Positions 1 through 5,956 of a DNA stretch of 6,003 nt are shown in pieces. Within the stretch, counting starts at the first letter, position 1, and each line of letters starts with the position of its first letter. The notes beneath the pieces were generated by a model. The model saw only the letters and a list, made by a program, of their open reading frames with translations, had not been told where the DNA came from and ran no database searches. Source of the stretch: Bacteroidales bacterium (lineage in GTDB: Bacteria; Bacteroidota; Bacteroidia; Bacteroidales; UBA932); contig JABUTQ010000052.1 of assembly GCA_021443605.1 (NCBI GenBank), positions 1 through 6,003 of the forward strand, written 5' to 3'. The translations under genes were made by a program, and so were the position numbers.

Positions 1-221
1 CGCGGTTTGGGGCCTCTCTCCCCTACAATCAGCTCATTGTCACCAATATAGATTTTCTTTTTCGCACAAAGATTGTAGAAATTCTTTGCCCGCATTATCG
101 GTATCGGGAAAAAGCCGTCGTTCTTTTTGTAAAACTCAGTCTCTATCAATGCCCTTTCAATTGTAAGGGAGGGCTCGGTATTGACAGACAAGCCGCGCAA
201 TATGGAGATTCGTTCGTTCAT
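1..221 (-). CDS. Glycyl radical enzyme, N-terminal fragment (trans-4-hydroxy-L-proline dehydratase-like), partial at left edge
   Basis: An open frame begins at an ATG (219-221, minus strand) and runs off the left edge after 73 codons. The peptide starts MNERISILRG and contains SLTIERALIETEFYKKNDG (residues 18-36), PIMRAKNF (41-48), and IYIGDNELIVGERGPKP (57-73). This IERA...TE.YK...P..RA....IYI.D.ELIVGE.G pattern is the N-terminal signature of the pyruvate-formate-lyase-like glycyl radical enzymes. It resembles most closely, from memory, the C. difficile hydroxyproline dehydratase HypD, which dehydrates trans-4-hydroxy-L-proline to pyrroline-5-carboxylate. The catalytic Cys loop and C-terminal glycyl radical site lie outside the window, so the substrate is not determined; other dehydratases of the family remain possible. 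The start is 6 bases after the aminopeptidase stop, so the two are almost certainly co-transcribed. A radical-SAM activating enzyme would be expected further left. Confidence 0.85.
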   Translation of the reverse strand, partial: MNERISILRGLSVNTEPSLTIERALIETEFYKKNDGFFPIPIMRAKNFYNLCAKKKIYIGDNELIVGERGPKP

Positions 222-227
222 ATAATT

Positions 228-2711
228 TTATCGTATAACTTCTAAAATCTTGTTTTTTAACATAGGAGAAAATGAGGGATGTTGTGCGAGCCACTCTCTT
301 ACGAGGGCTGACGTTTCCGGCGCGGGATTGCTTCCGATAAGGGCAGCCACCCACCTTCCGGGGAAGAATATATCAGAGGTCTTTTGTATAAATTCCAGAG
401 CATCAAGTCCTTGCGGAATATATTCAATACTCTCGGTCTGACGCACCTTTCTGCGGAGCAAAGAAAGGAGATCCAAAGCCCACGGCTCTTCGCCCCTCCC
501 CTGCGGTTCAATCAGAGAATAGAAGAGACTGTCCCGTACAGATTTGGCAGGATTGCATCCCTGCGACACATAGTCAAACTCCCGACGCTCGTCTTCGGCT
601 GTGAGTCTTGAGCGCTGAATATCAAGAATTTGCTGACATTTCTCCGGCATCATCACTGAGAGATGCATAGCTGTACGGCTGTAATCCTTCTTGGAGAATC
701 CCTTGAAAAGCTCGTTCTCCCAACCGGCATACAATTTTTCCAGAACGGAATCATCCACAGCCGACACCGAAAGGGCTTTCAACAGTGTCATCCTTGCTTC
801 GGAGGATAGGGCACTTTCCGAAAGATCTAACAGCCGTCTATCAATATCTCTTTGTTTTTCAATCGGTTGCCCCAATGATATATCTGAAAGATAACTGCAG
901 ATGGCCGATACCGTCAACGGATTCTTCTCTGTTACAAGAATTTCGGCAAACTTATCGAACAGTTGCTTTTCAGAGATATTGCCAAGTCTGTAATTCCAAT
1001 AAAGGGTTATAATCACCGACTCACGACGAATATCGTCCGTTTCGGGAATTATAAAACCTTGAGAAAGAAGCCGCTGCGCAGATTCTTCGTCAATTTCAAA
1101 TATGGCATAGCCCATCCCTCTGCTGTTAGGTATGATAACCTGAGGTTTATCGGGAACTGCCACTTTTGTACTCGCCCCTTGCAGCTCTATTTTTACTACT
1201 CGAATATCCGATTGGCCATATATCAGCGCTACTTCAAACTTTTGTGGCCAAGTCACACCACGATGCAGACGATCTTGTTGAGACACAATCAGATAACCTT
1301 CTTTCCACTGCGTTTTGACAATCGGAAGAGAGGAGCGTTTTACCCAAGCCTCGTCAAAAGATTTCATACCGGCATCAGGGGCATTTTGTTCCATAATCTC
1401 TATCAGATTATCCCATACGGCGTTGCCGTAACTATACTTTTTCAGATACTGACGCAGGGCAGCCTGCAGGGCTTCCTCCCCCATCGCGTCTTCTATTTTG
1501 TCCAACACAGCCGGAGCTTTGTCGTAAATGATATTTCCGTAAAGCAGGCCGGCCTGGTTCAGATTATCCAGATTTTGCTGTATCGGATGAGACCCTTCGC
1601 TGAAATCGGTGCCGTATGCAATTCTGTGATTGTCGTGGAGCATCCTCTGCTCTTTATTGGCATCCAACTTAATTTTTCCGGCAAAGAATCCGGCGAATAT
1701 CTCTTTGGTCCACACGTCGTTGAACCATTTCATAGTGACAAGGTCGCCAAACCATTGATGAGCAGTCTCGTGGGCAATCAGGTTATCACGCGAGTCAAGC
1801 TGGCTTGCCGTGGGATTTGCCCCGGGGAACATTGTCCTGTCGTTGAATTGGATGGCACCGGCGTGCTCCATCCCCCCAAACTGATACCCCGGAAGGACAA
1901 CCATATCGTATTTTTCATAGGGGTAAGGGATGCCTGTATAATCCTCCATCCATTTGATGGAATGACCTGACTGTGCCACAATGGCATCAAAATCCTTTTT
2001 GTCCGCTTCGTTATCGTGTCTGTGATAGATTGTTATGTCGTGTCCGAATGCAGTGCCGAAGTATTGTTCGAAAACTCCTGCAACAAATGCAAAGAGATAA
2101 GTGGGGAGCGGAACTGTCTTATTGAAGGTAAATTGTTTTCTGCCGGAAGGGAGCTCGTTTATGGATGAAATCTTGCCATTACCGATGGCTCTCCAGTTTG
2201 CAGGAACTTCAAGTGTGAGAGAAAAAACGGCCTTTATGTCAGGCTGGTCAAAGCAAGGAAACACAGTCCGGGCATTTGCCGGCACAAACAACGTATATAA
2301 ATAATCCTTGTGGCGATTAAGACATCTGTTCCCCGACACGAACGGTATCTCCACAAGATTGGTCCCTTGGTGAAGATATTTGCGGGGGATTGTCACGTGT
2401 TCGTTCAACACCTTGGCAGTGAAATGTTTGCCGTTTGCCACCACCTCTACCTCGGAGCCTTCCGGTCCACAAAAGTCGAACGGAAGATTCATCCGGGAAG
2501 CCAACTCAAAAGAGACGGAACAAACCCCTTCAACATCTTCATAGAGGCTGTCGGGAACACTCACCGAAATGTCATACGATACGTTCGCGAGCGCGGAGGC
2601 CCTGCTTTCGGCCAATTGTTTTGACACTCCCGGCTCGACCTCCGAACACGAAATCACCAGACAGGTTGCAACCAGTCCGGTGATTATCTTTATATAAGCT
2701 GTTGGTTTCAT
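228..2711 (-). CDS. M1-family zinc aminopeptidase, lipoprotein
   Basis: This 827-residue protein is an envelope-anchored metallo-aminopeptidase that removes N-terminal residues from peptides. The N-terminus has K2 and K8, a hydrophobic stretch, and lipobox V-I-S-C with Cys22 as the probable lipidated residue. An N-terminal beta domain carries the family signature FPCFDQPD (about 151-158). The catalytic domain has GGMEHAGAI (279-287), a variant of the exopeptidase motif GxMEN, then HETAH (314-318), with Glu337 completing HEXXH-X18-E. Tyr396 in IIYDKAPAVL is the likely transition-state tyrosine. A beta-rich segment (about 462-541) and a long helical C-terminal region follow, as in large M1 enzymes. 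An in-frame ATG at 2768 is less likely as the start: it would overlap the upstream gene and put about 19 polar residues before the signal peptide, whereas the ATG at 2711 leaves a 28-base gap. Anchoring in the inner versus outer membrane or cell surface cannot be decided here. Confidence 0.93.
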   Translation of the reverse strand: MKPTAYIKIITGLVATCLVISCSEVEPGVSKQLAESRASALANVSYDISVSVPDSLYEDVEGVCSVSFELASRMNLPFDFCGPEGSEVEVVANGKHFTAKVLNEHVTIPRKYLHQGTNLVEIPFVSGNRCLNRHKDYLYTLFVPANARTVFPCFDQPDIKAVFSLTLEVPANWRAIGNGKISSINELPSGRKQFTFNKTVPLPTYLFAFVAGVFEQYFGTAFGHDITIYHRHDNEADKKDFDAIVAQSGHSIKWMEDYTGIPYPYEKYDMVVLPGYQFGGMEHAGAIQFNDRTMFPGANPTASQLDSRDNLIAHETAHQWFGDLVTMKWFNDVWTKEIFAGFFAGKIKLDANKEQRMLHDNHRIAYGTDFSEGSHPIQQNLDNLNQAGLLYGNIIYDKAPAVLDKIEDAMGEEALQAALRQYLKKYSYGNAVWDNLIEIMEQNAPDAGMKSFDEAWVKRSSLPIVKTQWKEGYLIVSQQDRLHRGVTWPQKFEVALIYGQSDIRVVKIELQGASTKVAVPDKPQVIIPNSRGMGYAIFEIDEESAQRLLSQGFIIPETDDIRRESVIITLYWNYRLGNISEKQLFDKFAEILVTEKNPLTVSAICSYLSDISLGQPIEKQRDIDRRLLDLSESALSSEARMTLLKALSVSAVDDSVLEKLYAGWENELFKGFSKKDYSRTAMHLSVMMPEKCQQILDIQRSRLTAEDERREFDYVSQGCNPAKSVRDSLFYSLIEPQGRGEEPWALDLLSLLRRKVRQTESIEYIPQGLDALEFIQKTSDIFFPGRWVAALIGSNPAPETSALVREWLAQHPSFSPMLKNKILEVIR

Positions 2712-2739
2712 TGCATTGGAACAACGCAACCGATTCTCC

Positions 2740-3198
2740 TTATTTCTTGAAAAGGCCGCCGAGAACACCTTTGGCTATAGAGCCGAGTGCACTGTTTCCG
2801 CTGCCGGAACCGCCTTTGAGAGAGAGGATTATGTCATTCAAATCCACATCGCCGTCTCCATCCATATCCTTGAACATTCCGCCTACCTTACCGATAATGG
2901 CAGGGATGAGAGCTGTGATGGAAGACAATTGGGTGGAATTGAGATTGAGTGATGAAAGATTTCCACCGAGGATTTTAGTGGCAAGAGCTGTGATTGGGCT
3001 GGAAGCAGCTGAGGTAGAGCCGTTTATCAAAGCCTTTATCTGATCTATTCCGCCGGCCTTTGTAACTGTCTGTGTGAGACTGCCGAGAACTGAATCTGAA
3101 ATGCCGCCAAGTACTTGATTTTTAAGGGATGCAGGGATATTGAGCCCGCCGGCCTGCGATGCAACTGCCTTTGAAATGATTTCTGAAATGTTTGCCAT
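2740..3198 (-). CDS. Small glycine-rich protein with one EF-hand/dockerin-type calcium loop
   Basis: The 152-residue protein begins MANISEIISKAVASQ and has no signal peptide or membrane segment that I can see. It is rich in Gly, Ser, Leu, Ile and Ala, with repeated short LGG/IGG/VGG turns between amphipathic stretches. Residues 111-122 (DMDGDGDVDLND) form one calcium-loop signature: acidic residues at loop positions 1, 3, 5, 9 and 12 and Gly at 6. This resembles one half of a dockerin or a single EF-hand. The C-terminus (129-152) is glycine-rich and ends LGGLFKK. Similar EF-hand proteins of unknown function occur in Bacteroidales; the closest named family is not clear to me. It is the first gene of the minus-strand operon, 28 bases before the aminopeptidase start, with its promoter shared back-to-back with queF. 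Calcium binding is inferred from the motif; the role is unknown. Confidence 0.85.
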   Translation of the reverse strand: MANISEIISKAVASQAGGLNIPASLKNQVLGGISDSVLGSLTQTVTKAGGIDQIKALINGSTSAASSPITALATKILGGNLSSLNLNSTQLSSITALIPAIIGKVGGMFKDMDGDGDVDLNDIILSLKGGSGSGNSALGSIAKGVLGGLFKK

Positions 3199-3220
3199 AA
3201 TGTATTTTTATTAAATTTCA

Positions 3221-3253
3221 CAAAGTTGGAAAAAATTATGGAATTATCGTAAC
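3221..3253 (-). promoter_or_regulatory. Probable minus-strand promoter for the EF-hand/aminopeptidase/glycyl radical enzyme operon
   Basis: On the minus strand, CAACTTTG (3228-3221) differs from the Bacteroidota -7 consensus TAnnTTTG only at its first base. It is preceded, after 21 bases, by GTTA (3253-3250), a poor match to the -33 TTTG box. The -7 box lies 22 bases upstream of the ATG at 3198, giving a short leader of about 15 nt. It overlaps the queF promoter almost entirely. The -33 is weak, so the call is tentative. Confidence 0.5.
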
Positions 3254-3257
3254 TTTG
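3225..3257 (+). promoter_or_regulatory. Probable Bacteroidota-type promoter of queF
   Basis: TAACTTTG (3250-3257) matches the Bacteroidota -7 consensus TAnnTTTG exactly. GTTG (3225-3228) stands 21 bases upstream in place of the -33 TTTG box, within the usual 19-21 base spacing. Transcription would start near 3263, about 33 nt before the queF ATG. The leader (about 3263-3296) shows no preQ1 riboswitch pattern and no strong Shine-Dalgarno sequence. Confidence 0.65.
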
Positions 3258-3296
3258 CCACAATAAGATGTGAGTTAAATAATCAGTTTGAACAAA

Positions 3297-3761
3297 ATGA
3301 ATGATAACCATCGTGAAAAAGACTCTCTGAAGGTCTTGGGAAAAAAGACAGAATACAGACAGGATTATGCTCCTGAAGTTCTTGAATGCTTTGAAAATCT
3401 CCATAAGGACAGGGATTATTGGGTGAGATTCAATTGTCCCGAGTTCACAACGCTCTGCCCGATTACGGGACAGCCAGACTTTGCGGAGATCAGAATAAGC
3501 TATATTCCTGATATAAAGATGGTTGAAAGCAAGAGTCTGAAACTCTATCTGTTCAGTTTCCGCAGCCACGGCGATTTTCACGAAGATTGTGTGAATATCA
3601 TAATGAACGACCTCATCAAGCTGATGGATCCCAAATATATCGAAGTTACCGGAATATTCACTCCAAGAGGAGGCATATCTATCTGGCCTTATGTAAATTA
3701 TGGAAGGCCCGGCACCTGCTACGAAGATCTTGCGCGCCGTCGTTTCGAGACACACGAATAG
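3297..3761 (+). CDS. queF: NADPH-dependent 7-cyano-7-deazaguanine reductase (preQ0 reductase)
   Basis: QueF reduces the nitrile of preQ0 to the aminomethyl group of preQ1 with two NADPH, in the cytoplasm, in the pathway to queuosine at the tRNA wobble position. The 154-residue protein matches the short, single-domain type. Catalytic Cys54 sits in FTTLCPITGQPDF (50-62), with Asp61 as the likely proton donor. The QueF motif ESKSLKLY (77-84) marks the NADPH site. His95-Glu96 in FHEDCVN is the substrate-binding pair, and FTPRGGISI (121-129) is a conserved C-terminal block. The start is taken as ATG 3297; an in-frame TTG at 3288 would add three residues and is less likely. It is a lone queF: no queC, queD, queE or tgt is present nearby. 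It shares a divergent promoter region with the minus-strand operon and converges on the oxidoreductase gene, with 8 bases between stop codons. Confidence 0.97.
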   Translation: MNDNHREKDSLKVLGKKTEYRQDYAPEVLECFENLHKDRDYWVRFNCPEFTTLCPITGQPDFAEIRISYIPDIKMVESKSLKLYLFSFRSHGDFHEDCVNIIMNDLIKLMDPKYIEVTGIFTPRGGISIWPYVNYGRPGTCYEDLARRRFETHE

Positions 3762-3769
3762 AGCAACTG

Positions 3770-4840
3770 CTATGACTGCTGCCGGCAGTTCAAGGCAACA
3801 TCCACAATCCTCGCCACATCGAGCGAACGGCTGTGGCTGTTTTCTTCCGATTCTATTTTCCCTTCTTCGATGAGGTTCATAAATTCGTGAGCCTCATAAT
3901 ACATAAACTCCTTCTGATTGAGGGAGATATCGATTGTGTTGCCATAAATCCCACCACGTTGTTGGTGGTCACCCGCCCCTTCGCGGAGAATCAACTCGGG
4001 GCCAATCATATTGGAGAGTTTCTTGATCTTGACAAGCCCGTCTTCCCCTTGGATTTCACATCCGGCAATGCCGTCGGCTGCCTTGGAATAAGAGAGCACA
4101 GCCTGCATTCCGGGGTAATCCACAATCATCGCCCCTTGGATATCTATCTGATTATCAACACTTGGAACTATCTTTCCAGGCGAAGCCACCGTGCTGCGCG
4201 CGCTGATACACGCTGATGCCTTCTCGTATGTATAGTCCCCCTGCCACGGCACACCGAACAAGTGCACCATCGGAGCGATGCAATACACACCCAAATCCCT
4301 GAGAGCTCCACCTTTCATAAGAGGGTTGAACACGTTGGCGACAGATTCGCCTTCGACAAATGCTTTCATCCGCGAAGAATACTGGCAGAAAGATGCGTCG
4401 TAGCGACGGACAGTGCCGATTTTGGTGACAGCCTCGCGAACGACATTGAAATTAGGAAGAAGTGTCGTCTTCATCGCCTCCATCAGCGCCATTCCTGTCT
4501 CGCTTGAGACTGCAATCATCTTTTCTACTTCGGCCGCAGTGGGGGCAAGAGGCTTCTCACAAAGCACGTGCTTTCCGCTTCGCATCATCATTATTGACTG
4601 ATCCGCGTGGCAAATATTGGGAGAAGCGATATAAACAGCATCTATATCAGAGGCGGCGGCGAGATCTTGCAGGGATGTGTAAACCTTTGATACCCCGTAT
4701 TTTGATGCAAATTCTTCTCCTCTCTGGCGAGTGCGCGAATATACAGCCGCATATTCAAAGCGGGAATCAAGCACCGCACCTTTGATGAAAGAATCGACAA
4801 TGAAGTTTGTGCCGATGGTGGCAAAGCGAATCTTATTCAT
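3770..4840 (-). CDS. Gfo/Idh/MocA-family NAD(P)-dependent oxidoreductase
   Basis: The 356-residue protein has the two-domain plan and usual length of the family, whose members oxidise or reduce sugars, inositols and similar polyols. The N-terminal Rossmann fold begins KIRFATIGTNFIVDSFI, with the glycine-turn motif at about 10-13 (GTNF). The second strand ends AAVYSRT, compatible with either NAD or NADP. YIASPNICHADQ (70-81) and the diagnostic CEKPLAPT (94-101) follow; Lys96 is the usual catalytic or cofactor-contacting lysine. In the C-terminal domain, GGALRDLGVYCIAPMVHLFG (177-196) carries Asp182 and His193, which fit the family's active-site Asp...His pattern. Starting at ATG 4840 puts the Rossmann strand directly at the N-terminus. 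An upstream ATG at 4903 would overlap the metallopeptidase gene by about 50 bases and add non-conserved residues. It lies 13 bases behind the ypfJ-like gene and is probably co-transcribed. The substrate is unknown. Confidence 0.92.
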   Translation of the reverse strand: MNKIRFATIGTNFIVDSFIKGAVLDSRFEYAAVYSRTRQRGEEFASKYGVSKVYTSLQDLAAASDIDAVYIASPNICHADQSIMMMRSGKHVLCEKPLAPTAAEVEKMIAVSSETGMALMEAMKTTLLPNFNVVREAVTKIGTVRRYDASFCQYSSRMKAFVEGESVANVFNPLMKGGALRDLGVYCIAPMVHLFGVPWQGDYTYEKASACISARSTVASPGKIVPSVDNQIDIQGAMIVDYPGMQAVLSYSKAADGIAGCEIQGEDGLVKIKKLSNMIGPELILREGAGDHQQRGGIYGNTIDISLNQKEFMYYEAHEFMNLIEEGKIESEENSHSRSLDVARIVDVALNCRQQS

Positions 4841-4853
4841 CCAAAAGAGTTTC

Positions 4854-5711
4854 CTACAACTGATTATAGGCAGGTGAGAAAGTGTCTCCTTTTGACGGGT
4901 CACCGCAATCTATTCCTTTTCTGAACCACCTTGAACGCTGTGCAGAAGTGCCGTGGTTAAAGCTGTCCGGAACGGCATATCCGCGAGATTGTTTCTGGAG
5001 ATAATCGTCACCAATCTTGGAAGCTACCGCCAACCCCTCTTCAATGTCACCGCGTTCGAGCGAGCCAAACATCTTGTTGTCGTGATATGCCCAAACTCCG
5101 GCATAAAAATCGGCCTGAAGCTCAAGACGGACACTTATCTGATTGCTCTCCTTTTCACTCACGCGGCTCCTCTCGGCATTCGCTTCCTGCAGAGTACCAA
5201 GGAGATACTGCACGTGATGCCCCACCTCGTGGGCGATTACATAAGCGTATGCAAAATCACCGTCGGCCCCGATAACCCTTTTCATATTTGTGAAGAAAGA
5301 GAGGTCGATATATACCGACTGGTCTGCACTGCAATAGAACGGACCGGTTGATGCATCTGCTCCACCGCAGCCGGATCTTACTGAACCACTGAACAATACG
5401 AGTTTCGGAGGAACATATTTGAGATTATTCTGCCTAAAAATTTCACTCCACACATCTTCGGTCCCTGCCAATATCTGGCTTGCAAAGACGGCAAGTTCCT
5501 GTTCCTGCTCACTGGGGGTATAGTCCTGAACCTGCCCCGCACCAACACCGCTGCTCTCTATATTTCTGATAACATCCTGCGGATCGCCCCCCATCAGCAA
5601 TGTAATCAAACCTACAATGATGATTCCGCCAAGACCGAGCCCTCCGGCTTTCATTGTCTTGCCGCGGCGATCGTCCACATTTGTACTTTGTCTTCTTCCT
5701 TCAAGTTTCAT
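4854..5711 (-). CDS. ypfJ: YpfJ/KPN_02809-family neutral zinc metallopeptidase, membrane-anchored
   Basis: The 285-residue protein begins MKLEGRRQSTNVDDRRG, the N-terminal signature of this family (E. coli YpfJ begins almost the same way). One transmembrane segment follows at about 22-41 (GGLGLGGIIIVGLITLLMGG). The soluble domain has Cys115 and Cys127 in the conserved GCGGADASTGPFYCSADQ block, then VYIDLSFF. The zinc site is HEVGHH (161-166), with His161 and His165 as ligands and Glu162 as catalytic base. LELQADFYAGVWA (196-208) lies downstream; Glu197 is the likely third ligand. HGTSAQRSRWFRKG (253-266) is the conserved C-terminal block. The short N-terminal stretch before the helix is arginine-rich, which suggests the catalytic domain faces the periplasm; this is inferred from charge only. 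The biological substrate of the family is poorly known. It is the first gene of a two-gene operon with the downstream oxidoreductase. Confidence 0.95.
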   Translation of the reverse strand: MKLEGRRQSTNVDDRRGKTMKAGGLGLGGIIIVGLITLLMGGDPQDVIRNIESSGVGAGQVQDYTPSEQEQELAVFASQILAGTEDVWSEIFRQNNLKYVPPKLVLFSGSVRSGCGGADASTGPFYCSADQSVYIDLSFFTNMKRVIGADGDFAYAYVIAHEVGHHVQYLLGTLQEANAERSRVSEKESNQISVRLELQADFYAGVWAYHDNKMFGSLERGDIEEGLAVASKIGDDYLQKQSRGYAVPDSFNHGTSAQRSRWFRKGIDCGDPSKGDTFSPAYNQL

Positions 5712-5801
5712 AAGATAATCAGTATTATTTCAATTAACTTACAAAAATACAAATAATTTTCATTAGAATGTCACGGTGTATGATATGTTAGGCAATATCG
5801 G
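5712..5801. other. Intergenic, AT-rich promoter region of ypfJ
   Basis: This stretch between the ypfJ start and the CATCCTGA repeat is AT-rich, especially 5712-5765. It contains the tentative -7 element and no open frame or RNA gene that I can support. From 5766 the composition becomes more mixed, and from about 5795 it merges into the repeat region. Confidence 0.6.
5742..5749 (-). promoter_or_regulatory. Tentative -7 element of the ypfJ promoter
   Basis: On the minus strand this octamer reads TATTTTTG, fitting the Bacteroidota -7 consensus TAnnTTTG, 30 bases upstream of the ypfJ ATG at 5711. No good TTTG box stands 19-21 bases further upstream; the best candidate is TGAC at about 5773-5770. 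The surrounding region (5712-5765) is strongly AT-rich, so a chance match is possible. Confidence 0.4.
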
Positions 5802-5895
5802 CATCCTGAGGCGAGTTCGTCATCCTGAGGCGTAGCCGAAGGATCTCACCGCGAAGCACTGCTCGTGGGGATCCTTCACTTCGTTCAGGATGACG
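5802..5895. repeat. MITE/REP-like imperfect inverted repeat with CATCCTGA core
   Basis: CGTCATCCTGA (5818-5828) is repeated in perfect inverted form as TCAGGATGACG (5885-5895). Further in, GAAGGATC (5839-5846) pairs with GATCCTTC near 5870-5877, with a 2-base asymmetry between the arms. The whole folds into a long hairpin with a loop of roughly 23 bases. A partial extra copy of the left end, CATCCTGAGGCG, stands at 5802-5813 and recurs at 5821-5832. The GTCATCCTGA...GAAGGATC word is a familiar theme of dispersed intergenic repeats in many bacterial genomes. No transposase is encoded here, so any mobility would have to be provided in trans. It sits between the ypfJ promoter and the rRNA terminator and interrupts no gene. 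Confidence 0.75.
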
Positions 5896-5900
5896 TGGTG

Positions 5901-5956
5901 CCACCTTAAAACAAAAGAGCCCAAGCACTTACGCTTGAGCTCTTGTTTTAAGGTGG
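5901..5956 (-). terminator. rRNA-operon intrinsic terminator, long and probably bidirectional
   Basis: The arms CCACCTTAAAACAA..GAGCCCAAGC (5901-5926) and GCTTGAGCTCTTGTTTTAAGGTGG, from 5933 to 5956, pair around the loop ACTTAC (5927-5932). The only flaws are a 2-base bulge and one pair that is G-U on the minus strand. Read on the minus strand, directly after the 5S gene, the inner GC-rich stem (AAGAGCTCAAGC with GCTTGGGCTCTT) is followed by TTGTTTT, a standard intrinsic terminator. On the plus strand the same stem is followed by TTGTTTT too, so it could also stop transcription entering the rRNA operon from the left. Confidence 0.88.

Noticed and set aside
963..1970. A 335-codon open frame on the plus strand inside the aminopeptidase gene
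   Set aside because: It lies wholly antisense to a gene with intact M1 motifs, its translation is basic and shows no recognisable domain, and no promoter precedes it; it is a shadow frame.
2712..2768. Longer N-terminus for the aminopeptidase (ATG at 2768)
   Set aside because: It would overlap the upstream gene and place a polar, arginine-containing leader before a good lipoprotein signal peptide.
3258..3296. Possible preQ1 riboswitch ahead of queF
   Set aside because: The leader is only about 33-39 nt and lacks the C-rich and A-rich elements of preQ1 class I aptamers; there is also no terminator or sequestering stem.
3045..3755. A 236-codon minus-strand frame opposite queF
   Set aside because: It is antisense to a clearly conserved queF, crosses the divergent promoter region and overlaps the EF-hand gene in another frame; nothing in it resembles a protein family.
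3779..3788. Palindrome CTGCCGGCAG near the convergent stop codons, considered as a terminator
   Set aside because: It has no loop and no following T-run, and it lies within the last codons of the oxidoreductase gene.
4841..4903. Longer N-terminus for the Gfo/Idh/MocA protein (ATG at 4903)
   Set aside because: It would overlap the end of the metallopeptidase gene; the Rossmann strand starts right after the ATG at 4840, as is usual in the family.
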